Source: Weeksellaceae bacterium
GTDB lineage: Bacteria > Bacteroidota > Bacteroidia > Flavobacteriales > Weeksellaceae
Assembly (NCBI GenBank): GCA_019459455.1
Contig: JAIBEX010000019.1
Span: 112,040-176,039 of the forward strand
Direction: 5' to 3'
Length of the DNA stretch: 64,000 bases
Shown: positions 26,218 to 34,706 of the stretch, in pieces
Numbering within the stretch: the stretch's first letter is position 1
Layout: the number at the start of each line of letters is the position of its first letter
Translations under genes and position numbers: made by a program
The notes under the pieces: generated by a model
Told to the model about the DNA's origin: nothing
The model's input: the letters and a program-made list of their open reading frames with translations, nothing else
The model's database searches: none

Positions 26218-26865
26218 TTATCTTTTTCTGATTAAATTTACCCCGTCCCGCAAAGGTAAAATAAGATTTTCAAAATCATCATCCCGAGCCACCAATTCAT
26301 TAAGTTCTTTAATTTTCTGCGTGGATTTCTGCTTCGGATGCTCTTCCAAAACTTTTCCGTACCAAAGGACATTATCAAACAAAAGTACAGAGCCTGACTT
26401 CAGTTTGGGTTTAAGCAGGTTGAAATACTCCACATAATTTTCTTTATCGGCATCAACAAAAACAAGGTCAAAAATTTCGTCGGTCTTTTTTAAGAAATCT
26501 TTCGCATCCTGGATCTTAAAATCAATCCTGTCCGAATACTCACTTTCCGCAAAATAACTTTGAGGAAGATAGGCCAAATCTTCGTTCACATCCAGTGTGG
26601 TAATTTTTCCTTCCTTTTGTAAGCCTTCAGCCAGACAAAGGGTTGCGTAACCAGTAAACGTCCCGATTTCGAGGATTTTTCGCGGCTGCATGAGTTTAGA
26701 GATAATGGTGAGCAGCCTGCCCTGCTGGTAACCGGAGATCATGTGGGGCTGCGTTGTTTTTTGGAAAGTTTCTTTGCGGAGCCTTTTCAGGATATCCGGT
26801 TCGGCTGAAGCGCTGTTTTCTAAATACCGGTCCATTTCCGGGCACTGTTCTTCGAAAAAACTCAT
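26218..26865 (-). CDS. Class I SAM-dependent O-methyltransferase
   Basis: The 215-aa product is of the catechol/caffeoyl-CoA O-methyltransferase type (Methyltransf_3). It has the SAM-binding motif EIGTFTGYATLCLAEGL near residue 66, the metal-binding DLVFVDADKENY, and LFDNVLWYGKV. These enzymes are divalent-cation dependent and methylate small hydroxyl compounds; the substrate is unknown. It is first gene of the operon leading to waaA and divergent from tilS across 52 bp. Confidence 0.88.
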   Translation of the reverse strand: MSFFEEQCPEMDRYLENSASAEPDILKRLRKETFQKTTQPHMISGYQQGRLLTIISKLMQPRKILEIGTFTGYATLCLAEGLQKEGKITTLDVNEDLAYLPQSYFAESEYSDRIDFKIQDAKDFLKKTDEIFDLVFVDADKENYVEYFNLLKPKLKSGSVLLFDNVLWYGKVLEEHPKQKSTQKIKELNELVARDDDFENLILPLRDGVNLIRKR

Positions 26866-26881
26866 AATTGAAAGTATACCC

Positions 26882-26889
26882 CAAATTTA
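26882..26889 (-). promoter_or_regulatory. -7 element for the O-methyltransferase-waaA operon
   Basis: TAAATTTG on the minus strand, 16 nt upstream of the start at 26865. It falls where the -33 region of the divergent tilS promoter should lie. Confidence 0.55.
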
Positions 26890-26905
26890 AGGATTTGAAT
26901 TTTAA

Positions 26906-26913
26906 TATCTTTG
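26906..26913 (+). promoter_or_regulatory. -7 element abutting the tilS start codon
   Basis: TATCTTTG followed by four bases (TCCA) and the ATG of tilS. The expected transcription start coincides with the start codon. Confidence 0.6.
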
Positions 26914-26917
26914 TCCA

Positions 26918-28213
26918 ATGCTGAACCAGGCCAACTTTCATAAAAATCTGACCGCGATCTGTCCCAATTCTGAGGGCGGTTTTCTGGTGGCGGTAAGTGG
27001 CGGTGCAGATTCTATGGTACTTCTTCATCTTTTCCGGGAAGTGGGGCTTCAGTTCCAGGTTGCACATATAAACTATAAACTTCGGGGAGAAGATTCGGAC
27101 CTGGACCAAAAAACGGTTGAGGAGTACTGCCTTTCAAACCATATTAAATTCCATCTTTACGAAGTGTCACCAACGGATCAGCCTCCCGGTTCCGTGCAAC
27201 TTTGGGCAAGGGATATCCGATATGATTTTTTCAGACAGGTTCAGAAGGATGAAGATCTGAAGTTTCTTGTCACTGCACACCACCTGAACGATCAGTTGGA
27301 AACTTTCCTCATCAATCTTTCCCGGGGAAGCGGAATCAGAGGCTTAAGCGGTATTCCCGCTGACGAAAATAATATTTTAAGACCTCTCCTTCCCTTTACA
27401 AAAGAGGAGATTTATTCTTTCGCAGCAGCGAACAATATCGTGTTTCGGGAAGATTTTTCAAATCAGAAAAACGACTATCTACGAAACATGATCAGGAATG
27501 AAATCACACCTAAACTTCTGGAAACCAACCCTCATTTTCTGAAGAATTTTGCAAAAAGCCTGAAATTTCTCAACCAGGTGAAAGACTTTGCCCAGAATAG
27601 TATAACACAGATTGAGAAGGAACTCCTCATGCAAAACACGGGGGAAATTTACATTGACAAAAAAGGTTTCGTGAAACAGGGAACATTCGTTCAAAGGGAG
27701 ATGCTGAGAAAATTCGGTTTTGAAGAAGAAGAGGAAATCGATAAGGTGCTGAGAGCGCAAAATGGCAAGGTCTTCAACTCATCAAACTTTCAACTTCTTG
27801 TGGATAAAAAATACCTCATCATTCGGGAGAATTCAGAAATTGGAAACACTGTAGCGGAGAGTGAATTATTACTGACCGTAACCCCCGAAAATAAAATCCT
27901 CATTCCAAACAAGGTCATTTCGATGAATGGCAACGGTAAAGAGTTGTTATGGAATTTGGACGGAGAAAAAATCAAACTGCCACTTAAAATAAGGAAGAAA
28001 AAAGATGATGATCTCTTTTTTCCAATTGGGATGATAGGCAAAAAGAAAATTGCGAAGTTTCTTAAGGATGAAAAATTGCCTATTTTAGCGCGGCAGGAAA
28101 TCTGGCTCTTGTGCGATGGAAATGATGACATTCTGGGAGTCATTCCCCTGCGTCAGGACCGCCGGTTTGCTGCAAATGAAAAGACAAGGCAGGTCTTAAC
28201 GCTGGAGTTCTGA
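26918..28213 (+). CDS. tilS: tRNA(Ile)-lysidine synthase
   Basis: TilS converts C34 of the CAU-anticodon tRNA-Ile to lysidine, changing its codon from AUG to AUA. The 431-aa product has the PP-loop ATP-binding motif SGGADS at residues 27-32, the substrate region with TAHHLNDQLETFLINLSRGSG, and a C-terminal substrate-recognition domain ending in FAANEKTRQVLTLEF. Normal length. The start codon lies 4 nt after its -7 element. Confidence 0.95.
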   Translation: MLNQANFHKNLTAICPNSEGGFLVAVSGGADSMVLLHLFREVGLQFQVAHINYKLRGEDSDLDQKTVEEYCLSNHIKFHLYEVSPTDQPPGSVQLWARDIRYDFFRQVQKDEDLKFLVTAHHLNDQLETFLINLSRGSGIRGLSGIPADENNILRPLLPFTKEEIYSFAAANNIVFREDFSNQKNDYLRNMIRNEITPKLLETNPHFLKNFAKSLKFLNQVKDFAQNSITQIEKELLMQNTGEIYIDKKGFVKQGTFVQREMLRKFGFEEEEEIDKVLRAQNGKVFNSSNFQLLVDKKYLIIRENSEIGNTVAESELLLTVTPENKILIPNKVISMNGNGKELLWNLDGEKIKLPLKIRKKKDDDLFFPIGMIGKKKIAKFLKDEKLPILARQEIWLLCDGNDDILGVIPLRQDRRFAANEKTRQVLTLEF

Positions 28214-28233
28214 TCAATACAAAAGAACAGCCT

Positions 28234-28241
28234 TAGATTTG
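28234..28241 (+). promoter_or_regulatory. -7 element for dsbD
   Basis: TAGATTTG, 31 nt upstream of ATG 28273. Confidence 0.45.
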
Positions 28242-28272
28242 TTGGTTAATTGATATAAAATATAATTCGGTA

Positions 28273-30351
28273 ATGAAATTGGTAAAGTTTCTGTTTTTCA
28301 CTTTGCTGTTCCTTTTCGGGACAGTTTCCGCTCAAATAAAAGATCCCGTTAAACTTAAATACGAAGTTGTTTCGGTTAGCGAAAATCTGTATGAGGCCAT
28401 TATTACCGCAAAAATGGAAAGCGGATGGCATATTTACTCGAAAGACCTGCCACCCGACAGCGGAATTCCCACCGAACTTAAAATCACCTCAGCCGAAGGC
28501 ATAGAACTGGTGGGCGGAACAGTGGAAATAGGAAAGAAACACGATGAATTCTCGGAGGCTTTCGGTGCGCAGCTCGTCTATTACTCCAATTCTGCGCAGT
28601 TCAAACAGGAGTTTCGGCTTAAGAATCCTGCAAAGCCCGCCACTATTTCTGCGGAATTTACGTATCAGACCTGTGACGATCGGGTCTGCCTTGCGCCAAA
28701 CACCCTGGAATTCGCCAAAACCGTCACTCCTGACGGCAAAACGGTGGCAGCCGCGGTTCCTGTAACCCCAGCCCCAACTGAAAAAGACAGCGTAACACTG
28801 CCCGCAGTCTCATCAGCAGAATCAATAAAGACAGCAACTGGAACTACGGCCTTTACTCCGCTGGACCCAAAAGAACTGAAAGTAAACAGCCTGGATTTCA
28901 ATAATCCGCTAACCGACTGTGGTGAAAAAAAAGAGAAAAAAACCGAAAACTACCTTACCTATCTCTTTCTGGGATTTCTGGGCGGTATGATTGCGCTGCT
29001 TACCCCCTGCGTATTCCCCATGATCCCGCTTACGGTTTCCTTTTTCACGAAAGGAAATAAGGACAGGGCGAAAGGGGTACGTGATGCGCTGCTTTACGGC
29101 TTCTTCATCTTCGCCATCTTTACGGCGCTCAGCATTCCATTCCATCTGATTGACGGGATTGCCGGGAATGTTTTCAACCAGATATCCACCTCCATTTGGC
29201 TGAACCTTTTCTTTTTTGCCATATTTATGTTCTTTGCCTTCAGTTTCTTTGGGTATTTTGACATTACCCTGCCTAGTTCCATAGCAAACAAGTCCTCCAA
29301 GGCAGAAGAAGCCGGCGGAATGATTGGAATATTCTTCATGGCTTTGACCCTGGTCATTGTTTCCTTTTCGTGCACCGGTCCAATTCTGGGGACACTTCTG
29401 GGAAGCGCGGTCACAGGAAGCGCCAATGTACCCATGCTCCTTACCTTTGCGCTGGCCGGTTTTGGTCTTGCATGGGCGATTGTATTCGGAATTTTAGCGC
29501 TGTTTCCTCAGGCTTTACAGAGTTTGCCGAAATCCGGTGGATGGATGAACACAGTAAAAGTGGTTTTAGGTTTTGTAGAAGTTGCACTGGCGCTCAAGTT
29601 TCTCTCCAAAGCAGATTTGGTTTCCAAGACTTTTCTGCTGAAAAGGGAACTCTTTATCGTCTTGTGGATTCTGATCACCATTGGGCTGGTACTGTATCTG
29701 TTTGGAATCATCCGCTTTCCGCATGATGATAAGAAGGTAAAGATTTCAACAGGAAGGAAAGCCATGGGTTTACTGGGGCTTGGATTTTTGGCCTATCTGA
29801 TTCAGGGCCTCGTACCTGCCGAGCGGCCTAAGCTGCAAATGCTTTCAGGAATTCTGCCGCCCCTTAATGTCAGTTACTTTAATAAGGTTGAAGACGGCAT
29901 ACTGGGCATGAAACCTGAACACGATTATTTCAAGGCTATTGAAACTGCCCGCAGGGAAAACAAGCCAATACTCATCGATTTTACCGGCTATGGGTGTGAA
30001 AACTGCCGGAAGATGGAAGAATTTGTCTGGAGTGAACCGGACATCCTTCCCATCCTCCAGAACGATGTAATCCTCACTTCACTCTATGTTGATGATAAGG
30101 AAGAACTGCCGGAAGACCAGCAGACCAAAATAGACATGGGAAATGGTCAGATGAAGAAGATAAAAACCATCGGTGACCGCTGGAGCATGTTCCAGCAGAT
30201 CAATTTCAATGACAACACACAGCCTGTGTACGTGCTGGTGACACCGGACGGAAAAGTGATCAATGAACCCTTCAAAGGGTACAACAGCGACAAGGAAGTT
30301 TTCAGGAAATTCCTGGAGTGTGGAATTAATTATTATAAGAATTCTAAATAG
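28273..30351 (+). CDS. dsbD: Thiol:disulfide interchange protein DsbD
   Basis: DsbD carries electrons from cytoplasmic thioredoxin to periplasmic thiol proteins. The 692-aa product has a signal peptide (about 1-20) and an N-terminal alpha domain with its Cys pair at 134 and 139 (CDDRVC). The transmembrane beta domain (about 228-520) has the paired Cys motifs LTPCVFPMIPL and SCTGPILGTLLG. The C-terminal thioredoxin-like gamma domain has CENC at residues 575-578. All expected redox cysteines are present. It ends at a strong terminator. Confidence 0.93.
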   Translation: MKLVKFLFFTLLFLFGTVSAQIKDPVKLKYEVVSVSENLYEAIITAKMESGWHIYSKDLPPDSGIPTELKITSAEGIELVGGTVEIGKKHDEFSEAFGAQLVYYSNSAQFKQEFRLKNPAKPATISAEFTYQTCDDRVCLAPNTLEFAKTVTPDGKTVAAAVPVTPAPTEKDSVTLPAVSSAESIKTATGTTAFTPLDPKELKVNSLDFNNPLTDCGEKKEKKTENYLTYLFLGFLGGMIALLTPCVFPMIPLTVSFFTKGNKDRAKGVRDALLYGFFIFAIFTALSIPFHLIDGIAGNVFNQISTSIWLNLFFFAIFMFFAFSFFGYFDITLPSSIANKSSKAEEAGGMIGIFFMALTLVIVSFSCTGPILGTLLGSAVTGSANVPMLLTFALAGFGLAWAIVFGILALFPQALQSLPKSGGWMNTVKVVLGFVEVALALKFLSKADLVSKTFLLKRELFIVLWILITIGLVLYLFGIIRFPHDDKKVKISTGRKAMGLLGLGFLAYLIQGLVPAERPKLQMLSGILPPLNVSYFNKVEDGILGMKPEHDYFKAIETARRENKPILIDFTGYGCENCRKMEEFVWSEPDILPILQNDVILTSLYVDDKEELPEDQQTKIDMGNGQMKKIKTIGDRWSMFQQINFNDNTQPVYVLVTPDGKVINEPFKGYNSDKEVFRKFLECGINYYKNSK

Positions 30352-30365
30352 CAGTCATAAGATAA

Positions 30366-30399
30366 GCGTCCCCGGTTAGACCAGGGACGCCTTTGTTTT
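30366..30399 (+). terminator. Terminator of dsbD
   Basis: GCGTCCC (30366-30372) pairs with GGGACGC (30384-30390), followed by the T-rich CTTTGTTTT. It separates dsbD from the convergent rhodanese gene. Confidence 0.8.
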
Positions 30400-30416
30400 G
30401 GAGCCAATCAGAACGC

Positions 30417-30779
30417 TTACTGCAGTTCCTTTTCCATGGTGGACACGTTAATGCCGTTCGTTACGTTTTTAATGCCGTTTTTTTCCAGAATCTGTTTGGC
30501 CTGCCCGCTTCGGTTGCCGGTTTTGCAGAATACTACGACATAAGGTTTATCGCGGAACTCGCCTACTCTGTTTTGCACTTCATCCAAAGGGATGTTCACA
30601 GCACCGCTTACACTGCCGTCAGCAAATTCCTGGGGAGTGCGCACATCCACGAGCATTGCCCCTTTCTGAACCTGCTCTTTTATGGTGATTTGTTGAGTTG
30701 AAGAGTCTGCAGTCTGAGGTGCAGTACACTGAAAGGTAAAGAAGAGGACAAAAAGTAAAATAGAACCAAGTGTTTTCAT
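30417..30779 (-). CDS. Rhodanese-like lipoprotein
   Basis: The 120-aa product has a lipoprotein signal ending at Cys18 (TFQC) and a single rhodanese domain: MLVDVRTPQEFADG, then the active-site loop with Cys85 in FCKTGNRSG. Rhodaneses transfer sulfane sulfur or sense persulfide; this one would act outside the inner membrane. It is divergent from a YeiH-type exporter, and both promoters face a shared palindrome at 30824-30843, which suggests co-regulation in sulfur metabolism. Confidence 0.88.
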   Translation of the reverse strand: MKTLGSILLFVLFFTFQCTAPQTADSSTQQITIKEQVQKGAMLVDVRTPQEFADGSVSGAVNIPLDEVQNRVGEFRDKPYVVVFCKTGNRSGQAKQILEKNGIKNVTNGINVSTMEKELQ

Positions 30780-30796
30780 AATGTATTTTTATTTCG

Positions 30797-30804
30797 CAAA
30801 AGTA
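30797..30804 (-). promoter_or_regulatory. -7 element for the rhodanese gene
   Basis: TACTTTTG on the minus strand, 17 nt before the start at 30779. Its G is 36.5 bp from the centre of the palindrome at 30824-30843. Confidence 0.6.
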
Positions 30805-30823
30805 GATTATTAGAAAACGAAGT

Positions 30824-30843
30824 TATGTAATCTGAATTACATA
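30824..30843. promoter_or_regulatory. CRP/FNR-like palindromic operator shared by divergent promoters
   Basis: TATGTAAT (30824-30831), 4-bp spacer CTGA, ATTACATA (30836-30843): a perfect 8-bp dyad. The centre (30833.5) is equidistant, 36.5 bp, from the last base of both flanking -7 elements (30797 and 30870). That places it near -41.5 for both transcripts if transcription starts about 5 nt after the element. This is the classic class II activator position of CRP/FNR-family regulators. The identity of the regulator is unknown. Confidence 0.6.
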
Positions 30844-30862
30844 TAAACAAGTCACTTTTAAA

Positions 30863-30870
30863 TAACTTTG
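30863..30870 (+). promoter_or_regulatory. -7 element for the YeiH-type gene
   Basis: TAACTTTG, 17 nt before ATG 30888, mirroring the rhodanese promoter about the central palindrome. Confidence 0.6.
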
Positions 30871-30887
30871 CAGCTGTTTATTTTAAT

Positions 30888-31820
30888 ATGATTATGGGTA
30901 AAGACATCAGTTTTGGTAAAATAGTTTTTTTTCTTCTTGCTGTTTTATCTCTTTTCCCATTCATTTCCGCTCCTGTCGCATTGGTGCTGGGCATCGTGTT
31001 TATTAACCTATTCAAAACCAGAATTGAGAAACTGCCCGATTTTACCAAAAAAGTACTTCAGTACAGCATTGTCGGTCTGGGATTCAGCATTAACCTGCGC
31101 ACAGCAGTAGCTGCGGGAATTAATGGATTTGTCTTTTCGGTTTTTACCATTGTACTTGTTTTTACGGCAGGCATTTTACTGGGAAAACTCCTGAAAGTTG
31201 ACAAAAAAATCACCCAACTCATATCCGCCGGCACCGCGATTTGTGGCGGAAGTGCCATTGCAGCAGTTTCACCCGTCATTAATTCCAGGAACAACCAGAA
31301 TTCGGTAGCGTTGGGCATTGTTTTTCTGCTGAATGCAGTCGCCCTGATCATCTTTCCATATCTGGGGAGCTATTTTGAACTCACACAGCATCAGTTCGGC
31401 ATCTGGGCAGCTGTAGCCATCCATGACACCAGTTCGGTGGTGGGCGCGGCCAGCAATTACGGGGATGAGGCTCTGCATGTGGCTACTACTGTGAAACTTG
31501 CGAGGGCACTGTTCATCATCCCTATCGTAGTGATTTTTTCATTGGTTTATAAAAAGGAAACTAAAGTTAAATATCCGGTCTTTATTGCCTTCTTCATTCT
31601 TGCGATTGTGCTAAACACCTATCTTCCCTTTTTAAGAAACATCTCCCCTTATGTAAGCGAAGTAAGCAAGGCAGGTCTCAAACTCGCCCTGTTTCTTATT
31701 GGCACCGGACTATCGTTTGCAAATTTCAAGACCATTGGTGTCCGGCCTTTTCTCCTGGGCATCATTTTATGGGTACTGATCAGTCTGGTATCCCTTTATG
31801 CTGTGATGGAATTTATTTGA
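30888..31820 (+). CDS. YeiH-family putative sulfate exporter
   Basis: The 310-aa protein has about nine or ten membrane helices and the family motifs TAICGGSAIAAVSPVI and AVAIHDTSSVVGAASNYG. The family (UPF0324/YeiH, Cons_hypoth698) is annotated as sulfate exporters, with one member linked to taurine or sulfolactate dissimilation; the substrate here is not proven. An alternative start is ATG 30894. Its divergent partner is a rhodanese lipoprotein, consistent with a sulfur-related role. Confidence 0.85.
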   Translation: MIMGKDISFGKIVFFLLAVLSLFPFISAPVALVLGIVFINLFKTRIEKLPDFTKKVLQYSIVGLGFSINLRTAVAAGINGFVFSVFTIVLVFTAGILLGKLLKVDKKITQLISAGTAICGGSAIAAVSPVINSRNNQNSVALGIVFLLNAVALIIFPYLGSYFELTQHQFGIWAAVAIHDTSSVVGAASNYGDEALHVATTVKLARALFIIPIVVIFSLVYKKETKVKYPVFIAFFILAIVLNTYLPFLRNISPYVSEVSKAGLKLALFLIGTGLSFANFKTIGVRPFLLGIILWVLISLVSLYAVMEFI

Positions 31821-31861
31821 CAGAAAAACAACACAATATTTTTTCCCCTGCTTCATTTTTT

Positions 31862-31869
31862 TAATTTTG
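31862..31869 (+). promoter_or_regulatory. -7 element for the 166-aa lipoprotein gene
   Basis: TAATTTTG, 15 nt upstream of ATG 31885. It overlaps the alternative TTG codon at 31867, making that longer start implausible. Confidence 0.55.
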
Positions 31870-31884
31870 TTGAAAACAACATTT

Positions 31885-32385
31885 ATGAAGAGACTTCTCC
31901 TGCCATTTCTTGCACTTGCGCTCCTTTCATGCAATAAGAATGTGGAAAGATATGAGCAGAAAAAACTAGCCGACACCTTGCGTATCATCGATTCCATAAA
32001 CGCAGCACGGACGGTTTACAATGACAGCATACGTGCACTGAACGGAAAGAACATCTACCGGGATTTAAGCGGCAGCCACAAGTTAACCCACAGTGAAATA
32101 AGCGCCCCAGGTAAGGTGCTTTTCACAAAAACCGCCCGTGACGAGTACAAAATTTCCGGAAAGGCCGCATCGGGCAGTGATTTTGTGGAAGTAAACGGCA
32201 AAGTGGAACTCGTAACCGAAAAATACCTCAATTTTGAAGGCGTCATCTTTCAGAAAATTCAGGGGAAGCCTTATAAACGGTCTTCAAAAACCTCCTTTAA
32301 GGATGAAAAGAAAGGAAGTTTCTGGCGCATGCAGAATAAAGTGAACAGCGACGGGTTTGTAGATTATATCGACATTCATTTTTAA
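31885..32385 (+). CDS. Putative lipoprotein of unknown function
   Basis: The 166-aa product has a lipoprotein signal ending at Cys16 (LALLSCNKN) and a predicted helical linker (residues about 20-45, RYEQKKLADTLRIIDSINAA). A beta-rich C-terminal domain follows with THSEISAPGKVLF and SDFVEVNGKVELVTEKYLNF. No family is recognised. ATG 31885 is chosen over an upstream TTG because a -7 element overlaps the latter and ATG gives a proper signal peptide. Confidence 0.7.
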   Translation: MKRLLLPFLALALLSCNKNVERYEQKKLADTLRIIDSINAARTVYNDSIRALNGKNIYRDLSGSHKLTHSEISAPGKVLFTKTARDEYKISGKAASGSDFVEVNGKVELVTEKYLNFEGVIFQKIQGKPYKRSSKTSFKDEKKGSFWRMQNKVNSDGFVDYIDIHF

Positions 32386-32443
32386 CAAAAACACCTCCAT
32401 CAGATGATACGGATTCGTGCACGGCGCTCTTGATTAATTTAAG

Positions 32444-32451
32444 TAAATTTG
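32444..32451 (+). promoter_or_regulatory. -7 element abutting the alpha/beta hydrolase start
   Basis: TAAATTTG, three bases before ATG 32455; it overlaps the upstream in-frame TTG at 32449, which is therefore not used. Confidence 0.55.
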
Positions 32452-32454
32452 GTT

Positions 32455-33237
32455 ATGCTTAACTACGAAATATCCGGAACCGGTAAGGAGGACCTCGTTC
32501 TCCTGCACGGTTTTATGGAAAACCTTCTGATATGGGAAGAAATGGAAGCTTTCTTATCCAAGAAATTCCGCCTTATAAAAATCGATCTGCCTGGCCATGG
32601 CCTTTCAAAGATGTACAGTGAAGTCCATTCCATGGATCTGATGGCGCAGGAATTGAAAAAAGTAACCGACAAGCTGCAAATCGACCGGTTTCATTTGCTC
32701 GGACATTCTATGGGAGGATATGCTTCGCTGGCATTTGCAGAGAAATTTCCGGAGACCCTGAAGACGCTTACCCTGTTTTTTTCTTCCTATTTTGAAGATG
32801 ACAAGGAGAAAAAAGAACAGCGCAGGAAAAGTTTCAGAATCATTACGGATTCTTATCCCAATTATGTGAAAGCCGGCATACCAAACCTTTTCAACGAAAA
32901 TGAAAAAGACATCCTGGAGGGAAAAATAGAACTCGCCAAAGAAATTGCATTGTCCACACGGAGTGAAGGCGCCCTGGCGGCAGTTAAGGGGATGCTGGAA
33001 AGGACGGACAAAACGGGCGTTATGGAAAACTTTGAAGGAAAAATCCTGGTCATCGCCGGGAAATACGACAATGCGGTTAAAACGGAGGTCATGCTTAAAA
33101 ACCTACCGGACCGAACCAATATCAAATCCTACCTCCTGGACTGCGGACATAACGGCCACTGGGAAAAACCGGAAATCTGCGCGGCTATTCTTAATACGGA
33201 GCTTTTGCACGATTTACCAAAGAATTTTATCTTTTAG
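32455..33237 (+). CDS. Alpha/beta-fold hydrolase
   Basis: The 260-aa product has the alpha/beta hydrolase core: oxyanion-hole region LLHGFMENLLIW, nucleophile elbow LLGHSMGGYASL with the catalytic Ser, a late Asp candidate in IAGKYDNAV, and the catalytic His in CGHNGHWEKPE. A lid insertion lies between. No signal peptide. The substrate is unknown; esterase and C-C hydrolase relatives look alike. The next gene encodes a DUF1304 membrane protein 49 nt downstream. Confidence 0.85.
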   Translation: MLNYEISGTGKEDLVLLHGFMENLLIWEEMEAFLSKKFRLIKIDLPGHGLSKMYSEVHSMDLMAQELKKVTDKLQIDRFHLLGHSMGGYASLAFAEKFPETLKTLTLFFSSYFEDDKEKKEQRRKSFRIITDSYPNYVKAGIPNLFNENEKDILEGKIELAKEIALSTRSEGALAAVKGMLERTDKTGVMENFEGKILVIAGKYDNAVKTEVMLKNLPDRTNIKSYLLDCGHNGHWEKPEICAAILNTELLHDLPKNFIF

Positions 33238-33286
33238 CGGACCGTCTTCTAAAAAACAAATGGTGCCCTCAATTTAAAACAGAACT

Positions 33287-33655
33287 ATGGAATTGCTCTC
33301 AAAAATACTGATCGCGTTAGTTGCACTGGAACATATCTACATCCTCTATATGGAAATGTTCGCCTGGGAAACTTTAGGAAGAAAATCCTTCAAAGGTGCG
33401 CTGAAAGATGAACTTTTCACCCCAACAAAAGGACTGGCCGCCAATCAGGGTCTCTACAACGGTTTCCTGGCGGCAGGGCTCATTTGGTCTATATTCATTT
33501 CTAATGAACTCTGGTCAACGAATATAGCCCTATTCTTTTTGGGATGTGTGGCTGTTGCAGGAATTTACGGCGCATTTTCAGCTTCAAGGAAAATATTCTT
33601 TATTCAGGCGCTGCCGGCGATCATAGCAATGGTGGTATTGCTAATTACATTATAA
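33287..33655 (+). CDS. DUF1304 family membrane protein
   Basis: The 122-aa protein has four predicted helices and the DUF1304 pattern: ALVALEHIYILYMEMFAW at the start, ANQGLYNGFLAAGLIW in the middle, and VAGIYGAFSASRKIFFIQALPAI near the end. DUF1304 (YqjA/YpdA-like small membrane proteins) has no assigned function. It converges on nrnA with a 13-nt gap and no obvious terminator. Confidence 0.88.
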   Translation: MELLSKILIALVALEHIYILYMEMFAWETLGRKSFKGALKDELFTPTKGLAANQGLYNGFLAAGLIWSIFISNELWSTNIALFFLGCVAVAGIYGAFSASRKIFFIQALPAIIAMVVLLITL

Positions 33656-33668
33656 ATGTCCTTTTTTT

Positions 33669-34676
33669 TTAAAAATTCTCTGCCTCAATTTTCCCCTTGA
33701 AATCTTCAATCGTCTCTTCAATGGTTTTCATATATTTTCCCCCTGCTGCGTTGATGTGTCCGCCACCGTTGAAATGATTTCTTGAAAACTGGTTCACATC
33801 CACATCTTCCTTGGACCGGAACGATATTTTGATGAAATCCTCGTACATATCTTCCATAAAAAAGGCAGCTACCTGCGTCCCCATAATGCTGAGGCCGTAA
33901 TTCACGAAGCCTTCCGTATCCCCTTTCTGGAAGCCATACTGCTTCAGTTCGTCCCGTTTCAGCCACAGAATGGCCACCTTCCCGTCCTTCACGACTTCAA
34001 TGCGTCCCAAAATCAAGGCCAGCAGATGTAGCCGCGAAACGGTGTTCGTATCCAAGGTGTTGGAGGTAATCATTGCCGGGTCGGCCCCTTTTTCAATCAG
34101 GTTCGCGATAATACGGTGCGTGGTAGCACTGGTGGACCGGAAACGGAACCCTCCGGTATCGGTCATGATTCCTGTATAAAGACATTCCGCGATTTCGAGG
34201 TTGACCTTATCCTCTTCCTCAAGCGCCTGTATAAAATGATAGACCATTTGGGACGTAGCGGGAATGGTGACGTCCGAGTATATATAGTCGAAATCATCTG
34301 GCTGCTGGTGATGATCTATGAGTATCTTTTTTGCCCTTGCCTTCTCTATCCATGGGCCGACTAAATTTCCACTTCGGTGGAAGGCGTTGAAATCCAGGAT
34401 AAAGATGACATCCGCATTGTAAATCGCTTCCCCCGCAATCTTACGTTTATAATCTGCAATAATAATTTTCTTGGACTCCGGCATCCATTTCAGAAATTTC
34501 GGGAAATCGTTCGGTACGATAACGTCAGCCTCCAGACCTTTTTGCTTCAGGAAATGTTTGAGGCCCAGACTGGAACCAATGGCGTCACCATCGGGATTGT
34601 AGTGGGTAATGATAACAATTTTATTTTCCGGATTCAGGAGTCCCCGGATCTCTGCGATTTCTAAAGGAGTGAACAT
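33669..34676 (-). CDS. DHH-family phosphoesterase, NrnA-like
   Basis: The 335-aa product has the DHH domain with motif I THYNPDGDAIGSS (His25, Asp29, Asp31), a second-metal motif DHHQQPD, and a C-terminal DHHA1 domain ending with GGGHINAAGG. NrnA-type enzymes degrade nanoRNA and dephosphorylate pAp; related proteins hydrolyse cyclic dinucleotides. The exact substrate is not decided by sequence. Monocistronic with its own promoter. Confidence 0.88.
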   Translation of the reverse strand: MFTPLEIAEIRGLLNPENKIVIITHYNPDGDAIGSSLGLKHFLKQKGLEADVIVPNDFPKFLKWMPESKKIIIADYKRKIAGEAIYNADVIFILDFNAFHRSGNLVGPWIEKARAKKILIDHHQQPDDFDYIYSDVTIPATSQMVYHFIQALEEEDKVNLEIAECLYTGIMTDTGGFRFRSTSATTHRIIANLIEKGADPAMITSNTLDTNTVSRLHLLALILGRIEVVKDGKVAILWLKRDELKQYGFQKGDTEGFVNYGLSIMGTQVAAFFMEDMYEDFIKISFRSKEDVDVNQFSRNHFNGGGHINAAGGKYMKTIEETIEDFKGKIEAENF

Positions 34677-34698
34677 TTTTTTGCTTATTTTTAGGGGA

Positions 34699-34706
34699 CA
34701 AATATA
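34699..34706 (-). promoter_or_regulatory. -7 element for the nrnA-like gene
   Basis: TATATTTG on the minus strand, 22 nt upstream of the start at 34676. Confidence 0.55.

Noticed and set aside
31867..31884. TTG start for the 166-aa lipoprotein
   Set aside because: Overlaps the -7 element; ATG 31885 gives a proper lipoprotein signal.
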